Notes: generated by a model not told the origin, from the letters alone. 64,000 nt of DNA from Hyphomicrobiales bacterium (GCA_017302635.1 JAFLCX010000004.1:1-64000), one strand, 5' to 3'. Numbered from the stretch's first letter, positions 1 to 9,008 are shown. A program made the numbers and translations.

Positions 1-488
1 GGTAGCGGCTGGGCCGGGCGCGGCGCGCGGCGCGCCTCGATCGGCTGCGGCGGCGGGGGTGGTTCGTCATCGAGTTCGGGCGGCGTCTTGATGATATCCT
101 TGCCGCCTTTGCATTCGGTGAGCCAGATATCATAGACGGGATGCTCGATCGCATTGAGCCCGGGGCTCGAAGCAAACATCCAGCCCGAGAACAGCTTCTT
201 GTAACTGTTGTCGAAGCCCACCTCATCGACCTCGACGAAGCTTGTGGTCTGCGGGTTCTCATATTCGGGGCGCGAGTAGCAGACGCGCGCGGTCAATTGC
301 AGCGAACCGAACTGCACGGTCTCGTCCACCGCCGCCTCAAACGTGATGATCCGCCCGGTGATCTTGTCGAGACCGGAAAAGACCGCCGTGGGGTTCTTGA
401 TCTTGTCGGCCAGAGCCGGTGCCACGCCGAGGCCGAGCGCGAAAGCGCCCAGAGGCAGCAGGCGGAAAAGGGCGAGGCGATCCGGCAT
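1..488 (-). CDS. DUF2155 domain-containing exported protein (3' end cut by window)
   Basis: The reading frame opens at an ATG at 488 and runs leftward off the window, so only about 162 codons are present and no stop is seen. The first about 28 residues form a signal peptide (Leu/Ala-rich, ending near ALAD), followed by a small domain with ITGRIITFEA and VQFGSLQLTARVCYSRP, the pattern I associate with DUF2155. A Glu/Pro-rich tail (DDEPPPPPQPIEARR) follows. In alphaproteobacteria this gene commonly sits directly after the NDUFA12 gene, as here, and it probably shares its transcript (98 bp gap). Function is unknown; exported or periplasmic location is inferred from the signal peptide. Confidence 0.8.
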   Translation of the reverse strand, partial: MPDRLALFRLLPLGAFALGLGVAPALADKIKNPTAVFSGLDKITGRIITFEAAVDETVQFGSLQLTARVCYSRPEYENPQTTSFVEVDEVGFDNSYKKLFSGWMFASSPGLNAIEHPVYDIWLTECKGGKDIIKTPPELDDEPPPPPQPIEARRAPRPAQPL

Positions 489-586
489 CTTGTCTCGAAA
501 CAAAGGATTTGACCCACTGAGGCCGTGGGGTGGGCGCCGCAATATCATGCGAATCGCGCCGGAAAAAGGGCGGAGCGGTGGCGCGG

Positions 587-997
587 TCAGCGCCCGGGAT
601 TCCACGGCTCGTAATCGCCGGTTGCCGGCACGCGTTGGCCAGAGCGCAGGGTGGAGCCCGCCGGGCGGTAAGCACCGGTCGAACCGGTGAGATTGCCCTG
701 ATGCGTCAATTCCCACTCGCGGGCGCGGTAATCTTCCTGGCTCGGCGCGACATCCACACGGTGATGCAGCCAGCCGTGCCATCCGGGCGGGATCATGGAG
801 GCATCGGCCTCGCCGTTATAGATCACCCAGCGCCGTTCATGACCGAGCGCAGGATCGATCGCACCGCCACGTGAGCGGTAATAGACATTGCCGAACTCGT
901 CGGTGCCAACCTTCTCGCCCTTGCGCCAGGTGAAGAAACGCGTGCCGATCGTCTGGCCGTTCCACCAGGTGAAAATCTGGAGCAGGAAAGTCTTCAT
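587..997 (-). CDS. NADH:ubiquinone oxidoreductase subunit NDUFA12 (B17.2-like)
   Basis: 136 residues starting at ATG 997 (MKTFLLQIFTWWNGQTIG). Longer upstream extensions lack family similarity and are rejected. The block ERRWVIYNG followed by IPPGWHGWLHH is the hallmark of the NDUFA12/B17.2 family, an accessory subunit of respiratory complex I found in mitochondria and in alphaproteobacteria, on the cytoplasmic side of the inner membrane. The length matches the bacterial family. Its neighbour DUF2155 downstream is the usual partner gene. It is not linked to the main nuo cluster, which is normal for this subunit. Confidence 0.92.
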   Translation of the reverse strand: MKTFLLQIFTWWNGQTIGTRFFTWRKGEKVGTDEFGNVYYRSRGGAIDPALGHERRWVIYNGEADASMIPPGWHGWLHHRVDVAPSQEDYRAREWELTHQGNLTGSTGAYRPAGSTLRSGQRVPATGDYEPWNPGR

Positions 998-1027
998 GGC
1001 TGCCTCGCCGGGTCGGGTCTCGCGGCC

Positions 1028-1359
1028 GATTCGGCGTGCGCGCCTCATCTGCCGTTCTCGTGCCCGCTTCTCGCAAATTCGACCGCGCGCGTAAAGCCGT
1101 TCCGGGCGGCCGCGACAGGCGTCTTTGGTCATTGTCATCGATTCGTCACAACCCTCGCGTGCCGAAAGGGCATAGAGGAAGCCGATACGCCGGGAATCAG
1201 CGCACCTCTTGTGGTGCGAGATGCCGCAGGAGCAGCCCTTGCGGGCTTCCAGAATCCCACTTGATTTTCTGGCCCCTTGTGATCGCATCAAGGGCGGAAA
1301 ACGAATCCGCATGTGAATAGAGAGCCTTGGCGAGAATCGCCATCTTTTCCCCATGATTC
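1028..1359. other. intergenic stretch rich in GANTC sites
   Basis: The 683 bases between NDUFA12 and nrdJ hold no convincing gene. Their first half contains seven GANTC sequences (starting at 1028, 1140, 1194, 1252, 1303, 1334, 1355). GANTC is the target of the cell-cycle methyltransferase CcrM in alphaproteobacteria. At this base composition about one such site per 300 bases would be expected by chance. A regulatory meaning is inferred, not shown. Confidence 0.45.
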
Positions 1360-1365
1360 ACATTT

Positions 1366-1440
1366 TCTCCACCAGATGTTGCGATCCTTCATTCATCACA
1401 TAACTAGATGTTGACGCGCCGTCTTGGCCCGTCCTAGCTT
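1366..1440 (+). promoter_or_regulatory. candidate nrdJ promoter with paired NrdR-like boxes
   Basis: The sequence AGATGTTG occurs twice, at 1374-1381 and 1406-1413, exactly 32 bp (three helical turns) apart. The second copy lies in an imperfect dyad ACAT-AACTAG-ATGT (1398-1411). NrdR, the repressor of ribonucleotide reductase genes, binds paired boxes about 31-32 bp apart. The boxes only partly match the published 16-bp consensus. TTGACG (1411-1416) and TAGCTT (1435-1440), spaced 18 bp, could be the -35 and -10, so the second box would overlap the -35. Confidence 0.4.
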
Positions 1441-1516
1441 CGTGAGACCTTAGGCCAACGGGGTCGGCGCTGTTTCCTGATCGAAAGCAGGCCGCTCACC
1501 AACGATCCGGAGACAA

Positions 1517-1665
1517 GGCGGGGCCTCCCGCCGGACAGCCAACAAGGATCGAACCCGAAAGCCGGGGACGGGGCGTCAAACAAGTTTGGAATGGGCGGGG
1601 CCCACGCGAGAAAAGCGTGGCTCGACGGGTTTTTCCCGTCATCAGATCAACGGGCCGCAGGCCCG
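1517..1665 (+). promoter_or_regulatory. structured nrdJ leader with four perfect hairpins
   Basis: Four perfect 6-bp stems lie between the candidate promoter and the nrdJ start: GGCGGG/CCCGCC (1517-1532, 4-nt loop), CCACGC/GCGTGG (1602-1620, 7-nt loop), GACGGG/CCCGTC (1624-1640, five-T loop) and CGGGCC/GGCCCG (1651-1665, 3-nt loop). The last three are nearly back to back and end three bases before the Shine-Dalgarno GGGGA (1669-1673). TCCGG (1506-1510) could pair with CCGGA (1531-1535) as an alternative to the first stem. The conserved cobalamin-riboswitch core was not found. This could be a cis-regulatory RNA of another class. Confidence 0.5.
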
Positions 1666-1680
1666 AATGGGGACATGACT

Positions 1681-4600
1681 ATGAAATTCGAACGGCTTCA
1701 CACCAAGGCGGGTGCTTCGCCTTACGCGGGCATCACCTTCCAGACCACCAAATCCGAGATCAAGAATCCGGATGGGTCGATCGTGTTCCGTCTTGAAGGG
1801 CTGGAAGTCCCCGATTTCTGGAGCCAGGTCGCGGCCGATGTGCTCGCGCAGAAATATTTCCGCAAGGCGGGTGTGCCGGCGAGGCTCAAGCGCGTGGAAG
1901 AGAACGATGTCCCCTCGTTCCTCTGGCGCTCGGTGCCGGATGAGGCGGCGCTCGCGGCCCTCCCGGAGAAAGAGCGTTTCATCTCCGAGCATTCCTCGAA
2001 ACAGGTGTTCAACCGCCTCGCCGGCTGCTGGACCTACTGGGGCTGGAAGGGTGGGTATTTCTCGTCCGAGGCCGATGCCCAGACTTTCTATGATGAAATG
2101 TGCTTCATGCTGGCGACCCAGCGCGTGGCGCCGAACTCGCCGCAATGGTTCAATACCGGCCTGCATTGGGCCTATGGCATCGATGGCCCCGGCCAGGGCC
2201 ATTTCTATGTCGATTTCAAAACCGGCAAGCTGACGAAATCGAAATCCTCCTACGAGCACCCGCAGCCGCATGCCTGCTTCATCCAGGCCGTCAAGGACGA
2301 CCTCGTGAACGAGGGCGGCATCATGGATCTGTGGGTGCGTGAGGCGCGCCTGTTCAAGTATGGCTCCGGCACGGGTTCGAATTTCTCGGCCCTGCGCGGC
2401 GAGGGCGAGAAACTCTCGGGCGGCGGGCGTTCGTCCGGCCTGATGAGCTTCCTCAAGATCGGTGACCGCGCAGCGGGCGCCATCAAGTCTGGCGGCACGA
2501 CGCGACGCGCCGCCAAGATGGTGGTGGTGGATGTCGATCACCCCGATATCGAGACCTATATCGACTGGAAGGTGAAGGAAGAGCAGAAGGTCGCGGCGCT
2601 CGTGACCGGCTCGAAGATCGTCCAGAAGCATCTCAAGGCGATCATCAAGGCGTGCGTGAATTGCGACGGGCCGGGCGAAGCCTGTTTCGAGCCGGAGCAG
2701 AACCCGGTTCTGAAGCGCGAGATCAAGGCCGCGCGCAAGATGATGGTGCCGGACAATTACATCAAGCGCGTCATCCAGTTCGCCAAACAGGGCTACACGG
2801 ACATCGCCTTTGACGTTTATGATACCGATTGGGATTCAGAGGCTTACCTCACGGTCGCCGGCCAGAACTCGAACAATTCCGTGTCGCTGAAGGATGATTT
2901 CCTCCGCGCCGTCGAGAACGATGGCGACTGGAACCTCACGGCCCGCAAGGACGGCAAGGTGACGAAGACGCTTCGTGCCCGCGACCTGTGGGAGAAGATC
3001 GGCTACGCCGCCTGGGCCTCCGCCGATCCGGGCCTGCATTTCAACACGACGATGAACGACTGGCACACCTGCCCGGCTTCGGGGCGCATCAACGCCTCCA
3101 ATCCGTGCTCGGAGTACATGTTCCTCGACGACACCGCCTGCAATCTCGCCTCGATGAACCTGCTGCGGTTCTACGATACCGAGACCCGCAGCTTCGATAT
3201 CAAGGCCTATGAGCACACGATCCGCCTCTGGACCCTCGTGCTCGAAATCTCGGTTACGATGGCGCAGTTCCCCTCGAAGGAAATCGCCGAACTCTCCTAC
3301 GAGTTCCGCACGCTCGGCCTCGGCTACGCCAATATCGGCGGCCTGCTGATGACGATGGGCCTCTCGTATGACTCCGATCAGGGCCGCGCTCTGGGTGGCG
3401 CGCTGACCGCGATCATGACCGGTGTGTCCTACAAGACCTCCGCCGAAATCGCCTCCGAGATCGGCCCCTTCCCCGGTTACAAGAAGAACGCCGAGCACAT
3501 GCTCCGCGTCATCCGCAACCATCGCCGCGCCGCGCATGGTGAGGCTTCGGGTTACGAGGCTCTGGCCGTCAACCCCGTGCCGCTCGATGCCCAGAATTGC
3601 CCGCTGCCGGAACTCGTGGGACGCGCGACGCTTGCCTGGGATGAAGCCCTGGCTCTTGGCGAGAAGCACGGCTACCGCAATGCACAGACCACCGTGATCG
3701 CGCCCACCGGCACGATCGGCCTCGTGATGGATTGCGACACGACCGGCATCGAGCCCGATTTCGCGCTGGTGAAGTTCAAGAAGCTTGCCGGTGGCGGCTA
3801 TTTCAAGATCATCAATCAGGCGGTTCTCCCGGCTCTGCGTGCACTCGGCTACTCGGAGAGCCAGATCGGCGAGATCGAGGCCTATGCCGTCGGCCACGGT
3901 TCGATCCGGCAGGCTCCGGCGATCAATCACGCGACTTTGAGTGCGAAAGGCTTCAGCGCCGAAACGCTCGAGAAGGTCGAGAAGGCTCTCCCTGCTGCTT
4001 TCGACATCAAGTTCGTCTTCAACCGCTGGACGCTGGGCGACGAGCAGATGAAGGCTTTGGGCGTTTCGGATGAACAGCTCAACGACATGAGTTTCGAGCT
4101 GCTGCCGTTCCTCGGCTTCTCGAAAAAGGATGTCGAGCTTGCCAACATCCATGTCTGCGGCGCGATGACGCTGGAAGGTGCTCCGCACCTGAAAACCGAA
4201 CATTATCCAGTGTTTGACTGCGCCAATCCCTGCGGGCGGCTCGGCAAGCGCTACCTCTCGGTCGAGAGCCATATCCGCATGATGGCGGCAGCACAGCCCT
4301 TCATCTCGGGCGCGATCTCGAAGACCATCAACATGCCGAATGAGGCGACAGTCGAGGATTGCAAATCGGCCTATCTCCTCTCGTGGAAGCTCGCGCTCAA
4401 GGCCAACGCCCTCTACCGCGATGGCTCGAAGCTCAGCCAGCCGCTCAATGCGGCGCTGATCGAGGATGAGGCCGACGAGGCCGATGAGGCGGTCGATGCG
4501 CTGCTCGCCCTCCCCGCCGCCGCGCGCACGGTGCAGGTGACCGAGAAGATCATCGAGCGTGTGATCGAGCGCATCGAGAAGGTGCGCGAGCGCGAGAAAC

Positions 4601-5397
4601 TCCCGGCCCGCCGCAAGGGTTACACCCAGAAGGCGATGGTGGGCGGCCACAAGGTCTATGTCCGCACCGGCGAATACGAGGATGGCCGTCTCGGCGAAAT
4701 CTTCATCGACATGCACAAGGAAGGCGCCGCCTTCCGCGCGATGATGAACAATTTCGCCATCGCGATCTCCCTCGGCCTGCAATACGGCGTGCCGCTCGAG
4801 GAATATGTCGATGCCTTCACCTTCACCCGCTTCGAACCGGCGGGCATGGTGCAGGGCAATGACGCGATCAAGAACGCGACCTCGATCCTCGACTACGTGT
4901 TCCGCGAACTCGCCGTCTCCTATCTCGGCCGCGAGGACCTCGCGCACGTGACGCCCGAGGATCTCGGTGCGACGACCATCGGGCGCGGGCATGAGGCTGA
5001 GGGCCTGCCGGATGAGCCCGCCCCGGCGACGCGCCATATCTCGACCGGCCTCGTGCGGGGCAAGGCGACCAACCTGCTCGCGGTTGCGGGCGGAACGGCC
5101 ACCGCCGCCGCATCTTCCACGGTCTATGCCCTGCATACCTCGGGTGCGACCGCACTCAAGGCCGATGCCGATATCGCGGCCGCGATCGAGAGCCTTGGTT
5201 TCGCCGAAGCTGCCAGCGCGCGGGCTTCGGCTCCCGCCGCCGCAAAACCGGCGGATGATGTCGCGACCAAGCGCTCGATCGCCAAGATGAAGGGCTATGT
5301 GGGCGATGCCTGCGGCGAATGCGGCAACTTCACCTTGCTGCGCAACGGCACGTGCCTGAAGTGCGACACGTGTGGTTCAACGACGGGGTGTTCGTAA
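1681..5397 (+). CDS. nrdJ: adenosylcobalamin-dependent (class II) ribonucleotide reductase
   Basis: 1238 residues. ATG 1681 is chosen because GGGGA at 1669-1673 sits about 7 bases upstream; an in-frame ATG at 1675 is too close to it, and earlier starts would run through the hairpin leader. The enzyme reduces ribonucleotides to deoxyribonucleotides using a cobalamin radical. Visible hallmarks: PHACFIQAV with the first redox cysteine, the [15 protein letters not shown] substrate loop, NPCSEY (catalytic Asn, Cys, Glu), [19 protein letters not shown], a TSCPD-type domain ([19 protein letters not shown]), and a C-terminal cysteine tail (CGECG...CLKCDTCG...C) that carries electrons to the active site. 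Length fits the large alphaproteobacterial NrdJ type. The gene is monocistronic or reads into the toxin gene 27 bp downstream. Confidence 0.97.
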   Translation: MKFERLHTKAGASPYAGITFQTTKSEIKNPDGSIVFRLEGLEVPDFWSQVAADVLAQKYFRKAGVPARLKRVEENDVPSFLWRSVPDEAALAALPEKERFISEHSSKQVFNRLAGCWTYWGWKGGYFSSEADAQTFYDEMCFMLATQRVAPNSPQWFNTGLHWAYGIDGPGQGHFYVDFKTGKLTKSKSSYEHPQPHACFIQAVKDDLVNEGGIMDLWVREARLFKYGSGTGSNFSALRGEGEKLSGGGRSSGLMSFLKIGDRAAGAIKSGGTTRRAAKMVVVDVDHPDIETYIDWKVKEEQKVAALVTGSKIVQKHLKAIIKACVNCDGPGEACFEPEQNPVLKREIKAARKMMVPDNYIKRVIQFAKQGYTDIAFDVYDTDWDSEAYLTVAGQNSNNSVSLKDDFLRAVENDGDWNLTARKDGKVTKTLRARDLWEKIGYAAWASADPGLHFNTTMNDWHTCPASGRINASNPCSEYMFLDDTACNLASMNLLRFYDTETRSFDIKAYEHTIRLWTLVLEISVTMAQFPSKEIAELSYEFRTLGLGYANIGGLLMTMGLSYDSDQGRALGGALTAIMTGVSYKTSAEIASEIGPFPGYKKNAEHMLRVIRNHRRAAHGEASGYEALAVNPVPLDAQNCPLPELVGRATLAWDEALALGEKHGYRNAQTTVIAPTGTIGLVMDCDTTGIEPDFALVKFKKLAGGGYFKIINQAVLPALRALGYSESQIGEIEAYAVGHGSIRQAPAINHATLSAKGFSAETLEKVEKALPAAFDIKFVFNRWTLGDEQMKALGVSDEQLNDMSFELLPFLGFSKKDVELANIHVCGAMTLEGAPHLKTEHYPVFDCANPCGRLGKRYLSVESHIRMMAAAQPFISGAISKTINMPNEATVEDCKSAYLLSWKLALKANALYRDGSKLSQPLNAALIEDEADEADEAVDALLALPAAARTVQVTEKIIERVIERIEKVREREKLPARRKGYTQKAMVGGHKVYVRTGEYEDGRLGEIFIDMHKEGAAFRAMMNNFAIAISLGLQYGVPLEEYVDAFTFTRFEPAGMVQGNDAIKNATSILDYVFRELAVSYLGREDLAHVTPEDLGATTIGRGHEAEGLPDEPAPATRHISTGLVRGKATNLLAVAGGTATAAASSTVYALHTSGATALKADADIAAAIESLGFAEAASARASAPAAAKPADDVATKRSIAKMKGYVGDACGECGNFTLLRNGTCLKCDTCGSTTGCS

Positions 5398-5424
5398 ACT
5401 GCTACTGGTAATCCGTAGTGTCCA

Positions 5425-5712
5425 ATGCTAGAGTTCGAATGGGATGACGAGAAAGCCCGGAGCAATCGGGAGAAACACGGCGTCAGCTTTGAGGAAGCGA
5501 AGGCCGTGTTTCGCGACACTGATCGACTGGAATTGATCGATGATCGGATCGACTATGGCGAAGACAGGATCATCGCGATTGGCTTGGGCAGAACCTCGGT
5601 TCTCACGACCGTCTATGTCGTGAGAGCCGAACGCATCCGGATCATCTCGGCCCGCACGGCCTCACGGGAGGAGCGCGATGAGTATCAGGCGAGCAAAACC
5701 GACAACGGATGA
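5425..5712 (+). CDS. brnT: BrnT-family toxin (ribonuclease-type)
   Basis: 95 residues. The N-terminus FEWDDEKARSNREKHGVSFEEA and the C-terminus RIISARTASREERDEY are the two signature blocks of BrnT toxins, RelE-fold ribonucleases that stop translation when freed from their antitoxin. Length is typical. It lies only 27 bp after nrdJ, with no good Shine-Dalgarno, and its last 35 bases overlap the next gene in another frame, so the two are translationally linked. The usual partner BrnA is a ribbon-helix-helix protein, but here the partner is an XRE-type HTH protein. Confidence 0.88.
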   Translation: MLEFEWDDEKARSNREKHGVSFEEAKAVFRDTDRLELIDDRIDYGEDRIIAIGLGRTSVLTTVYVVRAERIRIISARTASREERDEYQASKTDNG

Positions 5713-5956
5713 GAGCGAGGCGATTTCTGAGACGCCACTGACCAAGGCCGACCTCGCCCGTTTACCGCGCGTGCCGCGCGTCGTCACAATCCGGCGCACT
5801 TTGGGTCTCACGCAGGAGGAATTTGCGGCGCGCTATCACATTCCGCTCGGCACCCTGCGGGACTGGGAACAGGGTCGCTCCGTGCCGGATGCCCCGGCCC
5901 GCGCCTATCTCACGGTGATCGCGAAAGAGCCGGAGCGCGTGGCGGAGGCGTTGTGA
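5678..5956 (+). CDS. HTH (XRE/HigA-like) antitoxin
   Basis: 92 residues, ATG 5678 with a strong Shine-Dalgarno (GGGAGGAG) inside the toxin gene. Residues about 20-35 (PLTKADLARLPRVPRV) resemble the acidic-proline N-terminal arm of toxin-binding antitoxins. Residues about 37-75 form a helix-turn-helix (TIRRTLGLTQEEFAARYHI, then LGTLRDWEQGRSVPD). The C-terminal ARAYLTVIAKEPERVAEAL is typical of the antitoxins that autoregulate such operons. It should neutralise the BrnT-like protein and bind the operon promoter. Its stop overlaps the GTG start of the DUF2971 gene, extending the operon to three genes. Confidence 0.85.
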   Translation: MSIRRAKPTTDESEAISETPLTKADLARLPRVPRVVTIRRTLGLTQEEFAARYHIPLGTLRDWEQGRSVPDAPARAYLTVIAKEPERVAEAL

Positions 5957-6819
5957 GCGAGGAAGCTCCAAAATATCTATACAAATACTATCATGCGGAT
6001 AGGATCGATGTTCTTGAAAATAGTAGGGTCTGCTTTTCTCATAAATGGCAATTAAACGACCCAGGCGAAGGGATAAGTTCATATGAACGTTTTTTAGGCG
6101 CCCGCTTTTCAGAACAATTAAATGACGCAATTTTATCTGATTACGCAGATAAACTGATTTTCGAATCAATTCTTCAAGAATTAAAAGAAAGTGGCTTAGA
6201 CGAAGTTCAATCATATTTATTTGCGAAGACACTTAGTGAAAACAATATTTTGCGGGGACGTCTTTTGGCGGATGCGCAACCATTAATTCCCGAATTGACT
6301 GCCAATCTCGACTCTCTTCTCCCAGCAGCAATGGAAGCTAACTTGAAACAAATTGGCATCTTTTCAATGAGCGAGGAGGAAAATTCTTCGCCGATGTGGG
6401 CTCATTATGCGGCGAATGGCAATGGATTTGTCTTGGAACTAAATACCAATAGCTCATTCTTCAAAAATTCGAATGGAACGTCCAATCTCTTCAAAATTAT
6501 ATATGAAGATCGAGAATTGCTTTCATTCTTTGACGGAAATGAAAGTGATATCTTGGGAAGGAAAAGCGCCGATTGGAGCTATGAGCGCGAATGGCGATCA
6601 AGAAAAATGATCGTCGAATCTGATACACTGGGAGGGGAATACGCACTATTCAAATATCCAAGAGATCTCGTTCACCGAGTAATTATCGGAGAACGAGTCC
6701 GAGAGGATGCAAAGACAAGAATTTTGACGGCATCCGCTTCAAGTGATTGGGAAGTTTCTATGGCTTGTATCCCGCCATTTGCCAAGAAACGTCAATATCT
6801 CTCTATAGATAGCGCATGA
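5953..6819 (+). CDS. DUF2971 domain protein, AT-rich, third gene of toxin-antitoxin cassette
   Basis: 288 residues from a GTG at 5953 that overlaps the antitoxin TGA. DUF2971 features are visible: LYKYYHADRIDVLENSRVCFSH with NDPGEG in the N-terminal part, FSMSEEENSSPMWAHYAANGNGFVLEL in the middle, and SADWSYEREWRSRK near the C-terminus. The biochemical function of the family is unknown. Base composition differs sharply from its surroundings: two hand-counted 60-base lines gave 32% and 37% G+C against over 60% nearby, and codons end in A/T. This points to recent horizontal acquisition. The next gene is convergent with an 11-bp gap. Such proteins occur in accessory islands; a defence role is only a hypothesis. 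Confidence 0.8.
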   Translation: MSEEAPKYLYKYYHADRIDVLENSRVCFSHKWQLNDPGEGISSYERFLGARFSEQLNDAILSDYADKLIFESILQELKESGLDEVQSYLFAKTLSENNILRGRLLADAQPLIPELTANLDSLLPAAMEANLKQIGIFSMSEEENSSPMWAHYAANGNGFVLELNTNSSFFKNSNGTSNLFKIIYEDRELLSFFDGNESDILGRKSADWSYEREWRSRKMIVESDTLGGEYALFKYPRDLVHRVIIGERVREDAKTRILTASASSDWEVSMACIPPFAKKRQYLSIDSA

Positions 6820-6830
6820 GTGGGCCACCC

Positions 6831-7934
6831 TCACCTGCGCCGAAACGCCCCCACCCGCTCCCTCATGCCATCCACCAGCATCACGAGCCGCCCGAGCAGC
6901 GAGCCTGCGCCGGCCATCGAGGCCAGCGGCACTTCGTGAGCGCCGAAGCGATGCTTGAAATCCTCGTCGCCGGTGAGGAAATCCACCTCGCGGCAGCCTT
7001 CGTCGAAGGCCCAGCGGATATAATCCATCATCAGCACCATGCCGGGCGAGCCGCGTTCGAAGGCGGGATCGTAGGCGGTGACGAAAGCCAGCAGGCTATC
7101 GCCCTCCATGAAATTGAGCGACAGCGCGATGATCGCGCCATCGCGCTCCAGCACGAAAATGCGCAGGGTTCCGGCCTTGGCCAGCACCTCCGCCAGCGCA
7201 GGCAGCAACGGCGCGCCTTCATCGAAAAGCGGCGCGACATGGCCGGTTTTCGTGAGCCAGAGCCGCTTGAAAGCGGCGAGCTGAGCCAGAGCCGGCGCGA
7301 GATCGGTCTCGGGCGGCAGTAGCCGGAAACGCAGGTTCGCGCCCTCCTCGAGGAATTTCACACCGCGTTTGTAGTTCTGGCGGATTTTCTTCGGAAAATG
7401 ATCGAACCACGCCGCGCCATCGGTCCATTCGCCCGAAACGCGGGTCGAATGCTCCATGCGGCGATTGGCACGAAGGCGCGCACCGCGGTCAGCCGAAAGC
7501 AGGCTCCAAGCCCGGGCATCCGGCAGCAGCCGGTTGAGCAGGCTCACATCGAAGCGCGTGGTCGCGCAGAATTCGCCCCACATGCGGGTGAGAAGGTCGG
7601 GCGAGCTGCCCGGCATCATCAGCGCATCGCAATAATCGCACACGTCGCGCCCGGCCCATTCGAGCATCCGCAGGCCAAGGCGGCGATGGATCGCGAGCGG
7701 CAGCACCGCCAGAAGCTGGTCGCCTCGCCAAGCGAGCACAATCAGCAGTTCCCGCGCACTGTGATCGGCGAGATGCGTCCACCAGGCTGAAATCCAGGCA
7801 TGGCTCTGGAAGATCGGCGCGCCCGCACAGCGCCAAAGGGTATCCCAGACGGGGCCGATCTCGCTCAGCCGCGCGGCATCGCGCACAAGCTCGATCCAGT
7901 CGAGGCCGGCGCGAGGGAGAAACGGCGCGTTCAT
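6831..7934 (-). CDS. GNAT-fold acetyltransferase, CelD/BcsL-like
   Basis: 367 residues. Blocks such as PIFQSHAWISAWW near residue 40, FPKKIRQNYKRGVKFLEEG near 180 and FLTGDEDFKHRFGA near 325 match the CelD/BcsL (Acetyltransf_6) family, cytoplasmic N-acyltransferases that often modify extracellular or surface molecules. It overlaps the upstream sterol-desaturase-family gene by 4 bp, so the two are co-translated. That pairing suggests a lipid or carotenoid-like substrate, but the sequence does not identify it. No signal peptide or membrane segment is seen. Confidence 0.8.
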   Translation of the reverse strand: MNAPFLPRAGLDWIELVRDAARLSEIGPVWDTLWRCAGAPIFQSHAWISAWWTHLADHSARELLIVLAWRGDQLLAVLPLAIHRRLGLRMLEWAGRDVCDYCDALMMPGSSPDLLTRMWGEFCATTRFDVSLLNRLLPDARAWSLLSADRGARLRANRRMEHSTRVSGEWTDGAAWFDHFPKKIRQNYKRGVKFLEEGANLRFRLLPPETDLAPALAQLAAFKRLWLTKTGHVAPLFDEGAPLLPALAEVLAKAGTLRIFVLERDGAIIALSLNFMEGDSLLAFVTAYDPAFERGSPGMVLMMDYIRWAFDEGCREVDFLTGDEDFKHRFGAHEVPLASMAGAGSLLGRLVMLVDGMRERVGAFRRR

Positions 7935-8923
7935 GTCGAGCGACCTTCTTCGGGAGGCCGGAGAACCGGTTCCGGCTTCCGGCGCAATCCGGGAACATGC
8001 TGCGCCATGCGGATGAGCGGCAGCACCCAGAGGCCGAACAGCGATTGGTATTCATCGCGGTCGCGCTCGACGAGGCCGAACTGAAAGGTCTCGTCTTTCG
8101 CGGGCACGCAGAGAGTACCGAACCAACGATCCCAGAACGAGAAGAGAAGGCCGAAATTCTTGTCGTAGTGTTTCGGATCGGCACTGTGATGCAACTGGTG
8201 CCAATGCGGGCAAAGCACGACATCGTTGAGCTTCCCGAACGAGATTTTCAGATGCGTGTGGCGCACGAAATCCATCATCAGGATGTTGCGCATCACATAA
8301 ACATTGAGGCCGAAAATCGTCGCTTCCACCGGGTTCAGCGAGAAGAGAGTCCAGAGCCCGAGGGTGATGCCGGGGATCACGCCATCCCACGCCCGGTTCA
8401 TCAGATCATCGAGCGGATGCACACGATCCTTCGTGATGCCGACCATCACCTCGGCCGAGTGATGCACCTTGTGCAGCTCCCACAAGAACGGGATTTTGTG
8501 CTGCGCGTAATGGTAGAGATAGTAGGAAATATCGTAGGCCAGCAGCATCGTGATGGTGAAAAGCACAATCAAAACAGGCCCCGGCGCGCCGAAAAGCGGC
8601 TCGGTAATGCCTAAAAGGCCCCCGACGAACTGGTTTGTGCCATAGGCCATGCCCGCGACAAAAACCGCGCCAGCCGGGAACATCAGGAACGGGAAGATCG
8701 CGCGCCGTGTGATCCAGAACAGGAAATCGGCCTTGGCCGATGGGTGGGTCATGATCTCGTGTGGCCAGAGGAATTCGAAGAATTCGCGCCAGGAACGCTT
8801 CTCCGCCGTATTCCAGTAGACATAGAGCGCGGAGCCCAGAGCTGTGGCCAGCAGCAAGCCGCCCACGATGAGGTTCTCGGTCTCCAGCTTCGCACTGACC
8901 TTGAGAAACAGCCAATCCAGCAT
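7931..8923 (-). CDS. sterol desaturase / fatty-acid hydroxylase superfamily membrane protein
   Basis: 330 residues with several hydrophobic segments in the N-terminal half (about residues 10-30, 70-100, 115-145). Three histidine clusters that bind the di-iron centre are present: YHYAQHK, HKVHHSAEVM and HWHQLHHSAD. The family hydroxylates or desaturates lipids (sterols, carotenoids, fatty acids) at the inner membrane. The substrate here cannot be read from sequence. The stop overlaps the start of the GNAT gene by 4 bp. Start ATG 8923 gives a normal family length. Confidence 0.88.
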   Translation of the reverse strand: MLDWLFLKVSAKLETENLIVGGLLLATALGSALYVYWNTAEKRSWREFFEFLWPHEIMTHPSAKADFLFWITRRAIFPFLMFPAGAVFVAGMAYGTNQFVGGLLGITEPLFGAPGPVLIVLFTITMLLAYDISYYLYHYAQHKIPFLWELHKVHHSAEVMVGITKDRVHPLDDLMNRAWDGVIPGITLGLWTLFSLNPVEATIFGLNVYVMRNILMMDFVRHTHLKISFGKLNDVVLCPHWHQLHHSADPKHYDKNFGLLFSFWDRWFGTLCVPAKDETFQFGLVERDRDEYQSLFGLWVLPLIRMAQHVPGLRRKPEPVLRPPEEGRST

Positions 8924-9008
8924 GTGCGATATTCCGTTCTACATTGAGACAAGCGTGACCGCCCTGCCTGTCATGCGGCAAGAAGCATGCCGGGGCATGC
9001 GGTCAGCA

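Noticed and set aside
587..1354. 255-residue version of the NDUFA12 frame
   Set aside because: The extra N-terminal residues are Arg/Cys-rich noise; the family protein starts at 997.
1441..1680. Cobalamin riboswitch upstream of nrdJ
   Set aside because: The conserved cobalamin-riboswitch core sequences were not found; the hairpins seen have another layout.
1591..1680. Upstream start extension of nrdJ (ATG 1591)
   Set aside because: It would translate the hairpin leader; the extension is not family-like and a good Shine-Dalgarno precedes 1681.
2836..5136. A 766-residue open frame on the minus strand opposite nrdJ
   Set aside because: It mirrors the codon bias of nrdJ, has no recognisable domain and lies entirely in a confirmed gene.
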